64,000 bases of DNA from Nocardia sp. alder85J (GCF_020176955.2 NZ_JAIUCZ020000002.1:682001-746000); one strand, 5' to 3'; positions 8,301 to 17,063 are shown, numbered from the stretch's first letter. The notes: generated by a model from the sequence alone, not told the origin. Numbers and translations: made by a program.

Positions 8301-11169
8301 CGATGCCGGGGGGCCGTTGCGGGTGGGCTCGGCCAAATCGAATGTGGGGCACACCCAGGCGGCCGCGGGGCTGGTGGGTGTCGTGAAAACCGTGCTGGCG
8401 CTACGGCACAGCGTGCTGCCCGCGACGCTGCACACCGGTCCGGAGCGGCCCGGACTTCCGTCCGGCCCCGGGCGAGGGCTGCGGCTGGTGCAGGCCGCCG
8501 AGGCGTGGCCTGGGACCGGCCGGGTGCGCCGGGCGGGTGTGTCGGCCTTCGGTATCGGCGGTACCAACGCGCACGTGATCCTCGCGGAGCCGCCTGCGGT
8601 GGCGGCCGAGCCGGTGCCGACGCCGGACGGGGTGGCGGTGCCGTGGGTGTTGTCGGCGCGGGATTCGAACGCGTTGCGGGAGTTGGCTGCTCGGCTTGTA
8701 CCGGTGGCCGGCGACCGGGGTGCGGTCGGCCGGGCGCTGGTGGGCGCGCGGGCCGAGTTCGACCGGCGGGCGGTGGTGGTCGCCCGCGACCGGGCCGAAC
8801 TGCTCGCGGGGCTCGGCGAGGTGAGCGGGGTGGCGGTGTCGCCGCACGCGGTGGTCGGTGTGGCCCGCCCGGATGTGCGCCCGGTGTTCGTCTTTCCGGG
8901 GCAGGGGTCGCAATGGGAACGAATGGGTGCGGAACTGCTCGCCGAATCCCCGGTTTTCGCTCGCGCGGTGGACGCCTGCGACCGCGCGCTGGCGCCGCAC
9001 GTCGACTGGTCGGTGCGGGCGGTGCTCGAAGGCGCTTCGGGCGCACCGTCGTTGGATCGGGTGGAGGTCGCGCAGACGTCGCTGTTCGCGGTGATGATCG
9101 GTCTCGCCGAGGTGTGGGAGGCACTGGGTGTGCGGCCCGCGGCGGTGATCGGGCACAGCCAGGGCGAGATCGCCGCCGCCGTGGTGTGTGGCGCGCTGTC
9201 GCTCGACGACGCCGCGGCGCTGGTGGCGCGCCGGGCGGCGGCGGTCGCGCGGCTCGCGGGGGCGATGGCGGCGGTGGCGCTGTCCGCCGGCGAACTCGCC
9301 GGTCTGCTGTCCGATGACCGTGGCGCGCTGTCGGTGGCCGCCGACAACGGGCCGCACGCGACGGTGGTCTCCGGGCCGGCCGCGGCGGTGACCGAACTGG
9401 TCGCCTCGCTCGTCGAGCGGGGTGTCCGGGCCACGGTGCTGCCGGTCGATTATGCCTCGCACTGTGCCGAGGTGGCGTCGATCGAGCCGGAGCTGACGCG
9501 TGAACTCGGCACTCTCGCACCGCGATCCGCATCCGTGCCGTTCTATTCCTCGGTGGTGGCCGGGCCTCTGGACACCGCCGAGCTCACCGCGTCGTACTGG
9601 TATCGCAACCTGCGCCACCGGGTCGAATTCCGCCGTGCCGTCGAATGTCTGCTGGCGGCGGGCTACACCGACTTCGTCGAGGTCAGCCCGCATCCGGTGC
9701 TGACCCAGTCGATTCTGGACACCGCCGGGACGGCGGGGCACACCGTCACCGCGGTCGGGACCCTGCATCGCGGGGCCGGTGATCTGCAGCGGATGCTGCT
9801 CTCCGCCGCCGAGGCGTACGTGCACGGCACACCGGTCGACTGGTCGGCCCTGTTCGCCGGGCAGTCCGGCCCGCACGTCGAGTTGCCGACCTATCCGTTT
9901 CAGCGGCAACGGTATTGGCTCGACCACCCGTCCGGGCGTCCGGCGGCGGCGGGCATCGACTCGTCCTCGGGGACTGCGGTTCTCCGTTCGCCGCCGAGAT
10001 CTGTGCGTACCCAACCGCCGTCGGCGCGCGGCGACTCGCTGCCGGGACCTGCCGCACCGACGGAGGCCGAGTCGGTGGAGTCGGTGCGTCGTCATGCCGC
10101 CGTCGTCCTCGGGTACGCCGATGTCGCGGAGGTGGGGCCGGACGACGCGTTCACCGCGCTGGGTGCGAGTTCACTGGCCGCGGTGGAGTTGCGCGGCCGG
10201 CTGTCCCGGGCGTTCGACGTGGCCTTGCCCGCCTCCGTCGTATTCGATCACGGCACACCGCGGGCGCTGGGCACTCACCTGCATCGGCTGCTGGGTGTCG
10301 TGGCCCCGCCTGTCGCCTCGGACGGTCTCGGCGCACTGGTCCGGCAGGCGTGCCGAGACGGGCGGGCGGAGGTGGCGCTCGACCTGATGGCGGTGGCGTC
10401 ACGGTTGCGGCCGACCTTCGACGCCGACAGCGCTGCGGCGCAGGCGACCACGCCGGTGCGGCTGGGCGGGAGCGGCGGTGACCACACGCTGGTCTGCTTT
10501 CCGTCGGTGCTGCCCGGTGGGGGACCGCACGAATATGCCGGGCTCGCTGCGGCATTCGGGGATGCGTACACGGTACTGGCGCTACCGCAGCCCGGATTCG
10601 CCACGCCCGGACCGCTACCCGCCGATATGGCCGCCCTCGCCGCCGCGCACGCCGTCGCGCTCACCCGGGATCCGGGGTCGTCGCCGCTGGTGCTGTGCGG
10701 GCATTCCGCCGGTGGCGTGGTCGCGCACGCGGTCGCCGAGCGGCTCGAGGAATCGGGACGGCCTGCCGCCGGACTGGTTCTGCTGGACAGCTATTGGCCC
10801 GACCGGGTGCTGCACGCCGACCTGCTGCCCCTGGTCCTGGCCCGGGTGCTCGCCGACGGTGGTTTCGACCCGGGCATGGATCGGCTGACCGCCGCGGGCG
10901 GATATCTGCGCGTGCTCGCCGCTGGGCGGCCGCCGGCCGTCCGGACGCCGACGCTGGTGCTGACCGCGCGGGAACCGATCCCGGGCGCGGACGCGATCGT
11001 CCCGACCCGATGGCAGCTGCCGCACACCGCCGTCGCGGTTCCGGGTGATCACTTCACGATGCTCAGCGCCCATGCCCCGGCGTTGGCCGCCGCGATCGAC
11101 CAGTGGTGGTCGGCCGTCGTGGCCGAGCGCCGACCGACCGCCGATCAGGGAGCGACCGACCGACCATGA
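5395..11169 (+). CDS. hybrid acyl-AMP ligase / single-module type I PKS with thioesterase
   Basis: This 1,924-residue assembly line loads, extends and releases in one chain. In order: an acyl/aryl-AMP ligase (about 1-530, ATP loop SSGTVSGRPK near 183); an ACP with LGVDSLRAV (Ser near 577); a KS (about 640-1070, Cys in DTACSSS near 811, EAHGTGT near 945, KSNVGH near 981); an AT (about 1163-1460, GHSQGE near 1252). The AT carries YASH near 1353, the signature usual for methylmalonyl-CoA. Next are a second ACP (LGASSLAAVEL near 1590) and a thioesterase (GHSAGG near 1769). No KR, DH or ER is seen, so the new beta-keto group should stay unreduced. ATG 5395 is preferred to GTG 5389 on spacing from GAGG. 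The stop overlaps the next start (ATGA). Confidence 0.9.
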   Translation: MAVSVDDYLVGPPELADRTRHRTLADVFAAAVDRSGDSTAVLDGVTSYSWTRWRDESRALAAGLAQLGVGLGDVVAVQLPNSWEFLLTHVAVAELGAVMMPVHAAYGDRDLLALLRRAEARALVRPAGRALSAEVIAAVRQVVVVGDTEARGVVSFAALLHDFRGRGPAPVPLHPELPFVVLPSSGTVSGRPKLCLHSHGTLLSNAAAVARDGAASGADILVSAGPFTHLFGLLSIHLSLLTGGRQALLRGWDAAAFHRLAQRSGATVLFAVPTQLRDVVTGLADPDTGPLRLREVRTGGAAVPGSLVADIRQRTGATTIVQWGMSELGAGTVTRPDDPPHVATGSIGRPLTGSSVRVVDASGAPCPVGATGELQYRGPHMFRGYLGDPAGTAAALTADGWLRTGDLASIHPDGTVAYRGRDAEVINVGGVKFAASDIESLLSDLPQVATAAIAAKPDPRLGQYPCLIVATRPGHTLDLATVRAHLLAKGAAEYQLPLELLLVDTVPVTPTGKVARGRLAQVLAGAAARPARPHPWASGPPADRVRAAAALVRECVAALVPAAEFGGRRPFRDLGVDSLRAVRLAVALSEATGLPVSTTVAFDHPDPDTLARHLVDLAAAQPRTAGPGGAAGEGSAADGDPVVIVGMACRLPGGIASPEQLWRLLVAGGETVGPFPADRGWDLARLTDPDPATPGRSAAGAGHFLTAAAEFDARFFGISPREAAAMDPQQRLLLETGWEALERAGIDPSALRGSDTGVFVGQMASDYAPRVFEAPEQFDGLVLTGNSGAVAAGRISYTLGLNGPALAVDTACSSSLVALHLAAQSLRRGECGSAVVAGTTVMATPASFVDFTRQGAMAADGRCKAFGPGADGAAWGEGVVTLVLERLSRAVAAGHPVLAVVAGSAVNSDGASNGLTAPNGQAQQRVLRAALADAGVGAEGVDVVEAHGTGTPLGDRIEAEALAAVYGGADAGGPLRVGSAKSNVGHTQAAAGLVGVVKTVLALRHSVLPATLHTGPERPGLPSGPGRGLRLVQAAEAWPGTGRVRRAGVSAFGIGGTNAHVILAEPPAVAAEPVPTPDGVAVPWVLSARDSNALRELAARLVPVAGDRGAVGRALVGARAEFDRRAVVVARDRAELLAGLGEVSGVAVSPHAVVGVARPDVRPVFVFPGQGSQWERMGAELLAESPVFARAVDACDRALAPHVDWSVRAVLEGASGAPSLDRVEVAQTSLFAVMIGLAEVWEALGVRPAAVIGHSQGEIAAAVVCGALSLDDAAALVARRAAAVARLAGAMAAVALSAGELAGLLSDDRGALSVAADNGPHATVVSGPAAAVTELVASLVERGVRATVLPVDYASHCAEVASIEPELTRELGTLAPRSASVPFYSSVVAGPLDTAELTASYWYRNLRHRVEFRRAVECLLAAGYTDFVEVSPHPVLTQSILDTAGTAGHTVTAVGTLHRGAGDLQRMLLSAAEAYVHGTPVDWSALFAGQSGPHVELPTYPFQRQRYWLDHPSGRPAAAGIDSSSGTAVLRSPPRSVRTQPPSARGDSLPGPAAPTEAESVESVRRHAAVVLGYADVAEVGPDDAFTALGASSLAAVELRGRLSRAFDVALPASVVFDHGTPRALGTHLHRLLGVVAPPVASDGLGALVRQACRDGRAEVALDLMAVASRLRPTFDADSAAAQATTPVRLGGSGGDHTLVCFPSVLPGGGPHEYAGLAAAFGDAYTVLALPQPGFATPGPLPADMAALAAAHAVALTRDPGSSPLVLCGHSAGGVVAHAVAERLEESGRPAAGLVLLDSYWPDRVLHADLLPLVLARVLADGGFDPGMDRLTAAGGYLRVLAAGRPPAVRTPTLVLTAREPIPGADAIVPTRWQLPHTAVAVPGDHFTMLSAHAPALAAAIDQWWSAVVAERRPTADQGATDRP

Positions 11170-12827
11170 CCAGCACGCTCGACCTCACCGCACTGTTCAC
11201 CGACCCAGCGCTGGTGGCACCGGACCCCGACACCGGAGAACCCTCGCCGTACGCGGCGCTGCGCCGGCTGACCGACCGGCTCGGTGACCGGCCGCTGCTG
11301 ACCGATCCGGACACCCTGCGGACCGTGCTGGAACTGGCCGCCGTGACCGACCCGCGCCTGTTCCACACGCTGTTCCTGCACCACTGCATGGCCATCGGCA
11401 ATGCGATCGATCAAGGCGCGGCCGACGCGGATGTCGCCGCGCTGGCGTCCGGCCGCTGGATCGGCGCCGCGCTGATGACCGAGGCCGGTCGCGGCAACAG
11501 CAGCTCCGGAATCCGCACCGAAGCCGAATACGACTCCGCCACCGGAGAATTCGTCCTTCACACCCCGGACGCGGACGCGGCCAAACATCCGGTGAACGTC
11601 GGCCGCGGCGGTGTGGCCCGGATGGGTGTGGTCAGCGCCCGGCTGCGGGTCGGCGGCGTCGACCGGGGCACGAACCTGTTCCTGGTGGCGCTGCGCGACG
11701 AACACGGCCCGTGCCCCGGCGTCGTCATCGAACCGCGCCCGCGCACCGCGCTGCTGCCGGTCGACTACGCCACCGTGCGTTTCGCCGGTGCCCGCGTCCC
11801 GTATGCCCGCTGGCTGCGCGACGGCGCCGAGATCACCGCCGCCGGAACACATCACGACCCGCTGGACGGCCCCGGGACCCGCAGCCGCCGCAGTGTGAGC
11901 ATGAGCCGCTTCGCCTGGGGCGCGGTCACCGCGGGCCTCGGCGCGGTGGCCCGCGCCGCCGTCGTCCGCGCGCTCGCGCACGCCCGCGGCCGCCGCACCC
12001 TGGACCGCCTCGCGGGCGAATGCGCGGCCCTGGACCACCTCAACCAGCAGCGCCTGCTGTGCACCGCCACGGCGGCCGCGCTGGCCGCCACCGTCGTCGC
12101 CCACCGCACCACCGCGGACTCCTGGCGCCTCGCACCGGACGGCGACGGCCCGGCGCCGACCACCATGCGCAACCTCTCGATCCGCAAGGTCGCGACCGGG
12201 GTACTGGCCGACACCGCCGTCACCCTGGCCCGGTCGAGCGCCGGCGCGTCCGGATTCTTCTCCGGCAACGGCTATCTGGAGTACCAGGGACTCACCACCG
12301 CATTCCGCTCCGCGGGCGGCGACAACCGCCTGATCCTGCTGGACGCCGCCTGGTCCCTCGTCCACGACCCGGATTACCCGGCGCCCGAACCGGATTCGGT
12401 GCAGGACCACTGGGCCGAACTGTTCGGCCACCGGGAACGCCTGCTCTACACCGAACTCGAACAGGGCCTGGACACCCCGGACGGCCTCACCTTCGCCACC
12501 TGGAACCGCCACACCGAACTGGCCCAGCGCCTCGGCGAAGCCCACGCCGCCCGCCTCACCGCCGAAGCCCTGCACGAGCAATGGCACGGCCCCGCCGCGC
12601 CGCCCGCACACCGCACGGTACTGGCCGACCTGTATCAACTGTCCTGCCTGGAAGAGGTTGCGGCGCACGACGGTTGGTACCTGGCCCACGACCTGCTGTC
12701 CGCCTCCGAGGTCCTCGCCCTGCCCGGCCGCATCGACGACGTGTGCCGCCGATTGATCACCCACGTCGACGTGCTCGTCGAATTGCTGGACATCCCCGCG
12801 CAACTGGTGCGCGGCACAGCCGGCTGA
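11166..12827 (+). CDS. acyl-CoA oxidase/dehydrogenase-like flavoprotein
   Basis: The 553-residue protein has the order and motifs of acyl-CoA oxidases. There is an N-terminal helical part, then an FAD/substrate region with ALMTEAGRGNSSSGIRTEA near 100-118. A beta domain follows (FVLHTPDADAAKHPVNVG, about 137-155) and a long helical C-terminal half. It is shorter than typical eukaryotic oxidases (about 650). Its ATG overlaps the PKS stop as ATGA, so it is translationally coupled and presumably acts on an acyl thioester made or used by the PKS, for example by adding a double bond to the starter or product. That role is inferred from position. Whether it acts as an oxidase or a dehydrogenase cannot be told. 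Confidence 0.8.
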   Translation: MTSTLDLTALFTDPALVAPDPDTGEPSPYAALRRLTDRLGDRPLLTDPDTLRTVLELAAVTDPRLFHTLFLHHCMAIGNAIDQGAADADVAALASGRWIGAALMTEAGRGNSSSGIRTEAEYDSATGEFVLHTPDADAAKHPVNVGRGGVARMGVVSARLRVGGVDRGTNLFLVALRDEHGPCPGVVIEPRPRTALLPVDYATVRFAGARVPYARWLRDGAEITAAGTHHDPLDGPGTRSRRSVSMSRFAWGAVTAGLGAVARAAVVRALAHARGRRTLDRLAGECAALDHLNQQRLLCTATAAALAATVVAHRTTADSWRLAPDGDGPAPTTMRNLSIRKVATGVLADTAVTLARSSAGASGFFSGNGYLEYQGLTTAFRSAGGDNRLILLDAAWSLVHDPDYPAPEPDSVQDHWAELFGHRERLLYTELEQGLDTPDGLTFATWNRHTELAQRLGEAHAARLTAEALHEQWHGPAAPPAHRTVLADLYQLSCLEEVAAHDGWYLAHDLLSASEVLALPGRIDDVCRRLITHVDVLVELLDIPAQLVRGTAG

Positions 12828-12952
12828 CCGGGCCGGCGCGGCCGGGCGAAAGGTGATCCGCGCCGCCCGCGTGCCGGTGGCTCGTCGGTGCGCGCCCAGG
12901 TCGACGGTCCACTGGTGGCCCCAGGGGCCGCCCGGCGAAATGGGATGCGCCG

Positions 12953-13690
12953 CGGGTGCAGAACGCGCTGTTGCCGGCGTTCACCGGCCGGCTCGAGCGA
13001 GCCCGCGCGGAACTGGCGGCCATCACGCGCGACGCCGTCGACGCGGGGAGGAAGGCGAATTGATTTTCGTTGCCTTCCACAGCTTTCTGGTCGGATTCTG
13101 GCTCGGTGATCCCGCCGCGTTCGCCGCACATCTCACCGAGATCGCCCGGCAGCTGGGCAATGAACTCGCGCTCATCGCATCCCGCACGGCTCAGGTGTGG
13201 CTCGATCTGTATTCCTGGAGGTTTCGCTCGGCGATCACGAAGCGGCGCTGAGCGTCCTGCGACCGCTGCTGGACGCGTTTCGCGCGGCGCCGGACGCCAC
13301 CTGATGTTCGCGTTGTTCCTGCCCGATGCGGTGGAGGCGCTGATCGGGCTCGATCGTCTCGGCGAGGCCGAACCGCCGATCGATGCGCTGGAGCGCGACG
13401 GCCGTCGCGTCGATCGCGCCCGGATGCTCGCCGCCGGGCTACGGTGCCGGGCAATGCTGTTCGCCGCTCGCGGTGATCTCGAGGCGGCCACCGCGGCCGC
13501 CGAACTCGCCATCGCCGAACACGATCGGGTGCCGATGCCGTTCGAGCGCGCCCGCACGCAGCTGCTGGTGGGCCGGTTACGGCGGCGCCGTCGCCATCGC
13601 GACGCCGCCACGGCGGGCCTTGCCCGAGGCCCGGCACACCGCCGGTCGCGATCACCGATGCAACGACTTCCTGATTTTGCACCTGCACTT
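12953..13690 (+). pseudogene. LuxR-family (AAA/TPR) transcriptional regulator remnant
   Basis: Fragments in different frames line up with the C-terminal part of a large LuxR-type ATPase regulator. The first reads VQNALLPAFTGRLERARAEL from about 12956. The second, after a frameshift near 13050, reads EGELIFVAFHSFLVGFWLGD. The third, after another shift near 13250, reads FLPDAVEALIGLDRLGEAEP and then FERARTQLLVGRLRRRRR. The final helix-turn-helix part is absent or scrambled. It lies right after the PKS operon, so it may once have been its pathway regulator. The family is recognised from the TPR-like text, not by a search. Confidence 0.65.
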
Positions 13691-14000
13691 GCCTCGGACA
13701 TAATCTCGGATGGCGGGCGATATTTCGTCGAATTTCGGGTTCAACGATCCGGAAGTAGGTGTTCCGGGGGTGCGGTCAGGGCTCGATCAATCCATTCAGA
13801 AAAGCTTTCTCTGGTTAACTTTCCGAAGTGAAAAATCAATATCCGACAATGACTACAGCGCAGGTATGAATGGTTTCGTTACCCAACTGTTATTAAATAT
13901 CGTGGCTGCGCCAAGATGAGAACAGGTTATATTTCAAACACGTTTCGATGCGGCTCGACATTCCCGCCGACGCCGTTGCTCACCTTTTCTGGAGACAGCT
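13691..14000. other. AT-richer non-coding stretch before a secreted-protein gene
   Basis: The 310 bases between the regulator remnant and the gene at 14001 are clearly poorer in G+C than the surroundings, especially about 13790-13950. They contain no credible gene. They probably hold the promoter of the secreted protein and may mark the edge of a DNA rearrangement. Open frames across the region encode peptides with no recognisable features. Confidence 0.45.
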
Positions 14001-14621
14001 ATGCGATCGATCCATTCTGCCCTGCTCCGGGCCGGCGTTCTGATGCCGGTCGCGGTCGCCACCGTCTTTTGTCTGGCCACCCCGGCGAATGCCACCGCCA
14101 CCACCGTGAACTGGAGTTGCCAGGGCACGGTGTTCGGGATCAGCCAGACCTCGAGCATGACCACCTCGGTCACCGGCACCGCGCCGAGTTCGGCGGCGTC
14201 GGGTGGCGCGGTGGCCATCACCCTCACGCCGGGTTCCTCGTCGGTTCCCAGCTCGGCGTCCGGCCTCACCGTGAACAACATCAGCAATCTGAAGATGACC
14301 TTCCCGACCCCGGCGAATTCGACGCTGGTCTCGGCCTCCGCCTCCGGAGGTACCGTGTCCGGCACCGTGTCCACCTCGGGTGGGAACGTCGTTCTCACCG
14401 TGCCGGGCCCGATCTCCGGCGGCACCAGCTTCACCCCGCCGGCGGTGACCATCAATGTCACCGCCGGTGCCTCCGGGACATCGATCACCAGCAAGTACGC
14501 GGGCACCAGCTACACCAGCCCCGGTATGACCATGACGACCAATGTCGCCCTGGTCGGCAATGTGGCGACCTCGTGCTACCCGAATCCGTCCCCGACCCTG
14601 ACCACCACCACGGTCAGCTGA
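14001..14621 (+). CDS. secreted Ser/Thr-rich beta protein, hypothetical
   Basis: The 206-residue product begins with a standard Sec signal peptide: RSIHSALLR, a hydrophobic run to about residue 28, and a likely cut after ANA near 32. The mature part is rich in Ser, Thr, Gly and Val with alternating hydrophobic residues, which suggests an all-beta, Ig-like exported domain. Two cysteines, in the mature N-terminus (WSCQG) and near the C-terminus (SCYPNP), could form a disulfide. The ATG at 14001 has GGAGA ahead of it. Similar exported proteins of unknown role are common in Nocardia; no enzyme motif is visible. Confidence 0.7.
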   Translation: MRSIHSALLRAGVLMPVAVATVFCLATPANATATTVNWSCQGTVFGISQTSSMTTSVTGTAPSSAASGGAVAITLTPGSSSVPSSASGLTVNNISNLKMTFPTPANSTLVSASASGGTVSGTVSTSGGNVVLTVPGPISGGTSFTPPAVTINVTAGASGTSITSKYAGTSYTSPGMTMTTNVALVGNVATSCYPNPSPTLTTTTVS

Positions 14622-14785
14622 GCCCGGGGACGGGCGCCACGGTCCGCTCCGGCGGACGGTGGTGAACATGCCTGGACCGGCTTGTGCGAGCAGGCCGGTC
14701 CAGGTCCCGCCCGAGTCGGGCCGGGTGCGCACTGTTCCCGATAGTGGTTGGCCCGCTTCGGGTTTGGTGTAGTGTCAGCCACTCA

Positions 14786-14800
14786 CGATACAGAGTATCG
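14786..14800. promoter_or_regulatory. inverted repeat, probable MarR operator
   Basis: CGATAC-AGA-GTATCG is a perfect 6-bp inverted repeat with a 3-bp centre. It lies 36 bases upstream of the GTG start of the MarR-type gene. Its size and position suit autoregulation by the MarR dimer. The binding is inferred. Confidence 0.5.
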
Positions 14801-14836
14801 CATCGGCTGCCGGCCGATCGATCGAGGGGAAAGCCT

Positions 14837-15334
14837 GTGTGTCCGAGGTCAATCGAACCCGCCCGGATCTCGGACGAGCTCAGAAAGGCCCTGGAGTTCT
14901 ATCACGGAACCGTCGAGGATCTGGTCCGCGAAGTGATCAGAGTGCTGGGCGTGAACGAGACCGATCGGCGTGCGCTGGAGATCGTCCTGCTCGAGGATGA
15001 GAAGTCCACGACGCCGAGCATGCTGGCCGAACGGCTCGGCCTCACGGCGTCGGGCGTCACGATCATGCTCAACCGGCTGGAGAAACAGGGCTATATCGCC
15101 CGCTCGCTGCACCCGACCGATCGGCGGCGCGTCATCGTGGTGGCCACCGAACTCGCGGCCCGGCGCGCCCAGGAACTCGTCGCACCGGTGATCGTCGAGA
15201 GCTACAAGATGCTGCTCAGCTGGTACGACCCCGACGAACTCGAAATCATCGCCGGCTTTCTCACCCGCGCGGGCGAACTGCAACGAATCCACCAGCAGCG
15301 GCTGCGCGACGTGGAGCCGTACCCGAGACCCTGA
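14837..15334 (+). CDS. MarR-family transcriptional regulator
   Basis: The 165-residue protein has the winged-helix layout of MarR. A dimerisation helix leads, followed by a helix-turn-helix at about residues 60-85 (TPSMLAERLGLTASGVTIML). The wing contains the family mark LHPTDRRRVIVV near 97-108, and a long C-terminal helix closes the dimer. The GTG at 14837 is chosen because GAGGGGAA lies six bases before it; a longer in-frame reading runs through the presumed promoter. The palindrome at 14786-14800 may be its own operator. The effector and target genes are unknown. Confidence 0.85.
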   Translation: MCPRSIEPARISDELRKALEFYHGTVEDLVREVIRVLGVNETDRRALEIVLLEDEKSTTPSMLAERLGLTASGVTIMLNRLEKQGYIARSLHPTDRRRVIVVATELAARRAQELVAPVIVESYKMLLSWYDPDELEIIAGFLTRAGELQRIHQQRLRDVEPYPRP

Positions 15335-15403
15335 TATTCGATCGTCGTGGCGGCTCGGATGTGTTCGCGCGCTGCCTTTTTCGACAGCGAATCGGATCCT
15401 GAC

Positions 15404-16723
15404 ATGACAGAGTCGTCCGAACGGACGGATACCGCGGACGCCTGCGAGGGCGCCGACACATCGGCCGGCGAGGGTATCGCCGGCGGGGACCGGGCCACGA
15501 AGCCGGTCGAATCACCGGATACGGCAACGGAATCCATCGACGATCCGATCGGCGATGCCGCCGTGGGGCCGCGGCCGCCGCGGTGGTGTGACCGGGTGAC
15601 CGGAGGCCCGTCGGCCGGAAGGTTGCGACGGCATGCGCCGCGTGCGGGCGTGGTGACCGCCCTGGCGACCGCCGTGATCGGGATAACGCTTGCGGTGCGG
15701 GCGGATTCGAGCACATCGATGCAGACGAGCACCGCCGGTGCGCTTCCGCGCGGGTCCGTCGTGCAGACCTTCGGCTACGGGGCCACTCCGAGCACCGCGG
15801 ACACCGGCATGACATCGGACGCATCGAGCACTGCCCCTGCCGCGGGCGATGTCTCGGATACCGGCGTCGCCGCCGACGCCGGAACCACCGAGCCCGCTGC
15901 CGAATCCACCGACCCCGGCACCGACCCGGCCACCGCGACGGAAACCCCGGCAGCCACGACGCCGGATGCCCCGGCCGTCGGCCCCGCGCCTGCCCCGATG
16001 AGCGCGAGTGTCGAGGCCACGGCCAGCCTTTCGGTCCAGGCCGTGCCCAGTGTGCCGGACCCGGGCACCGTGCCGTCGATATCCACGGTCACGGTCTCCG
16101 CGGCTCCGGCGGGCGCGTCGACGGTGACGGTGACCGCCGATCCGAGCACGGTGACAGTGTCGGCCGATCCGCCGATCGTCACGGTCGCCCCCGGCGCGGT
16201 GACCACCACCGTTACGACGGCGTCCCCGGCGACGGTGTCCGCCACCGCGACAATGCCGATCGCTACGACGCCGATCACGACGACGACACCGACCACCACG
16301 GTGCCGATCACCACGACGACGCCGATCACGACGACGCTGGTCACGACGACGCTGGTCATCACCCCATCGACGACACCGCCCGGCACCGTGACGGCGCCGG
16401 CGAGCGCTGCACCCATGACCGTCGGCGCTACCGGCACGACGACGCCCGCGAACGCCACGACGACGCCCGCGAACGCCACGACGACCACGATTCCGGCACG
16501 GTCGACCACGACACCCACCGCACCGGTGGTGTCCACGACACCCGCGTCTCCGCCGGTCCCATCGAGGCGGTGTACAACCACCTCGCCGCCGCAGACGACC
16601 GAGTCCCCGAAAGCGGTGCGCCCGACGACGCCGTCGGTCGCGCATCCACCGTCCACCTCACCCGGCATGTCGGCAGCAGGCGCCCGGATACCGCTCGCCC
16701 CGGAGCGCGCCTGCCGACAGTAG
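15404..16723 (+). CDS. Thr/Pro-rich single-pass membrane protein
   Basis: The 439-residue product has an acidic cytoplasmic start (MTESSERTDTADACEG). A basic stretch follows at about 60-80, then one hydrophobic helix at about 81-98 (VVTALATAVIGITLAV), and then more than 300 residues of low-complexity Thr/Pro/Ala/Ser sequence. The low-complexity part contains runs of short repeats such as TPITTTTPT and TTPANAT. This looks like a membrane-anchored, extended wall-spanning or mucin-like stalk. Triplet-rich DNA around 16200-16500 is prone to slippage. The start at 15404 avoids a weaker upstream ATG. No catalytic domain is visible. The C-terminus is again basic/polar, so the true end could have shifted by frameshift. 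Confidence 0.6.
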   Translation: MTESSERTDTADACEGADTSAGEGIAGGDRATKPVESPDTATESIDDPIGDAAVGPRPPRWCDRVTGGPSAGRLRRHAPRAGVVTALATAVIGITLAVRADSSTSMQTSTAGALPRGSVVQTFGYGATPSTADTGMTSDASSTAPAAGDVSDTGVAADAGTTEPAAESTDPGTDPATATETPAATTPDAPAVGPAPAPMSASVEATASLSVQAVPSVPDPGTVPSISTVTVSAAPAGASTVTVTADPSTVTVSADPPIVTVAPGAVTTTVTTASPATVSATATMPIATTPITTTTPTTTVPITTTTPITTTLVTTTLVITPSTTPPGTVTAPASAAPMTVGATGTTTPANATTTPANATTTTIPARSTTTPTAPVVSTTPASPPVPSRRCTTTSPPQTTESPKAVRPTTPSVAHPPSTSPGMSAAGARIPLAPERACRQ

Positions 16724-16799
16724 ATCCGCCACGATCGCCCCCGCCTGCCTGCCCATACCTGTATTCGAAGTCGAAATATGCACGAACACAGGGGAATTC

Positions 16800-17063
16800 A
16801 TGAAGATGCGATTGATGACGGCGGTCCTGGCCGCGAGCGCGGTGGCGCTGACGACCGGTGCGGTCACCGGCTCGGCCGTCGCCAATGCGAAGGGCCGGCC
16901 CTGCGGGGATCCGGTGATGAAGTCGGGGGCGGGCACGTTGGGCACCCCGTGGACGCTGAAGTCGATGTACGACGACGACGGCCCCGGACTGGTGGCGGGC
17001 GAACCCGATACCGGTGCACGAAAACTTCGGGATAACAGCGTTCTTCGCCCGGCGGGAGGGTGA
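16800..17063 (+). pseudogene. secreted protein, 5' part (probably split by an inversion)
   Basis: From ATG 16800 an 87-residue frame begins with a clear signal peptide (MKMRLMTAVLAASAVALTTG, cut near ANA at 29). A mature part follows that looks real up to SMYDDDGPGLVAGE. After about residue 67 the sequence turns into the reverse complement of what reads as a secreted-protein C-terminus, and the frame ends in nonsense. The matching continuation lies on the opposite strand at 17010-17269. The simplest reading is a gene whose 3' half was inverted. It could instead be a short genuine exported protein next to an unrelated remnant. Confidence 0.5.

Noticed and set aside
5248..8352. Very long open frame on the minus strand opposite the PKS gene
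   Set aside because: It is the complement of a high-GC gene. Its peptide is rich in Arg, Gln, His and Gly without any domain, and the plus-strand PKS explains the sequence fully.
8033..9532. Pro/Arg-rich minus-strand frame of about 500 residues
   Set aside because: Composition follows from the codon bias of the opposite KS-AT region, with no start context or family resemblance.
11145..12803. 552-residue minus-strand frame opposite the acyl-CoA oxidase-like gene
   Set aside because: Low-complexity Gly/Val/Arg text typical of a shadow frame; the plus strand encodes a recognisable flavoprotein.
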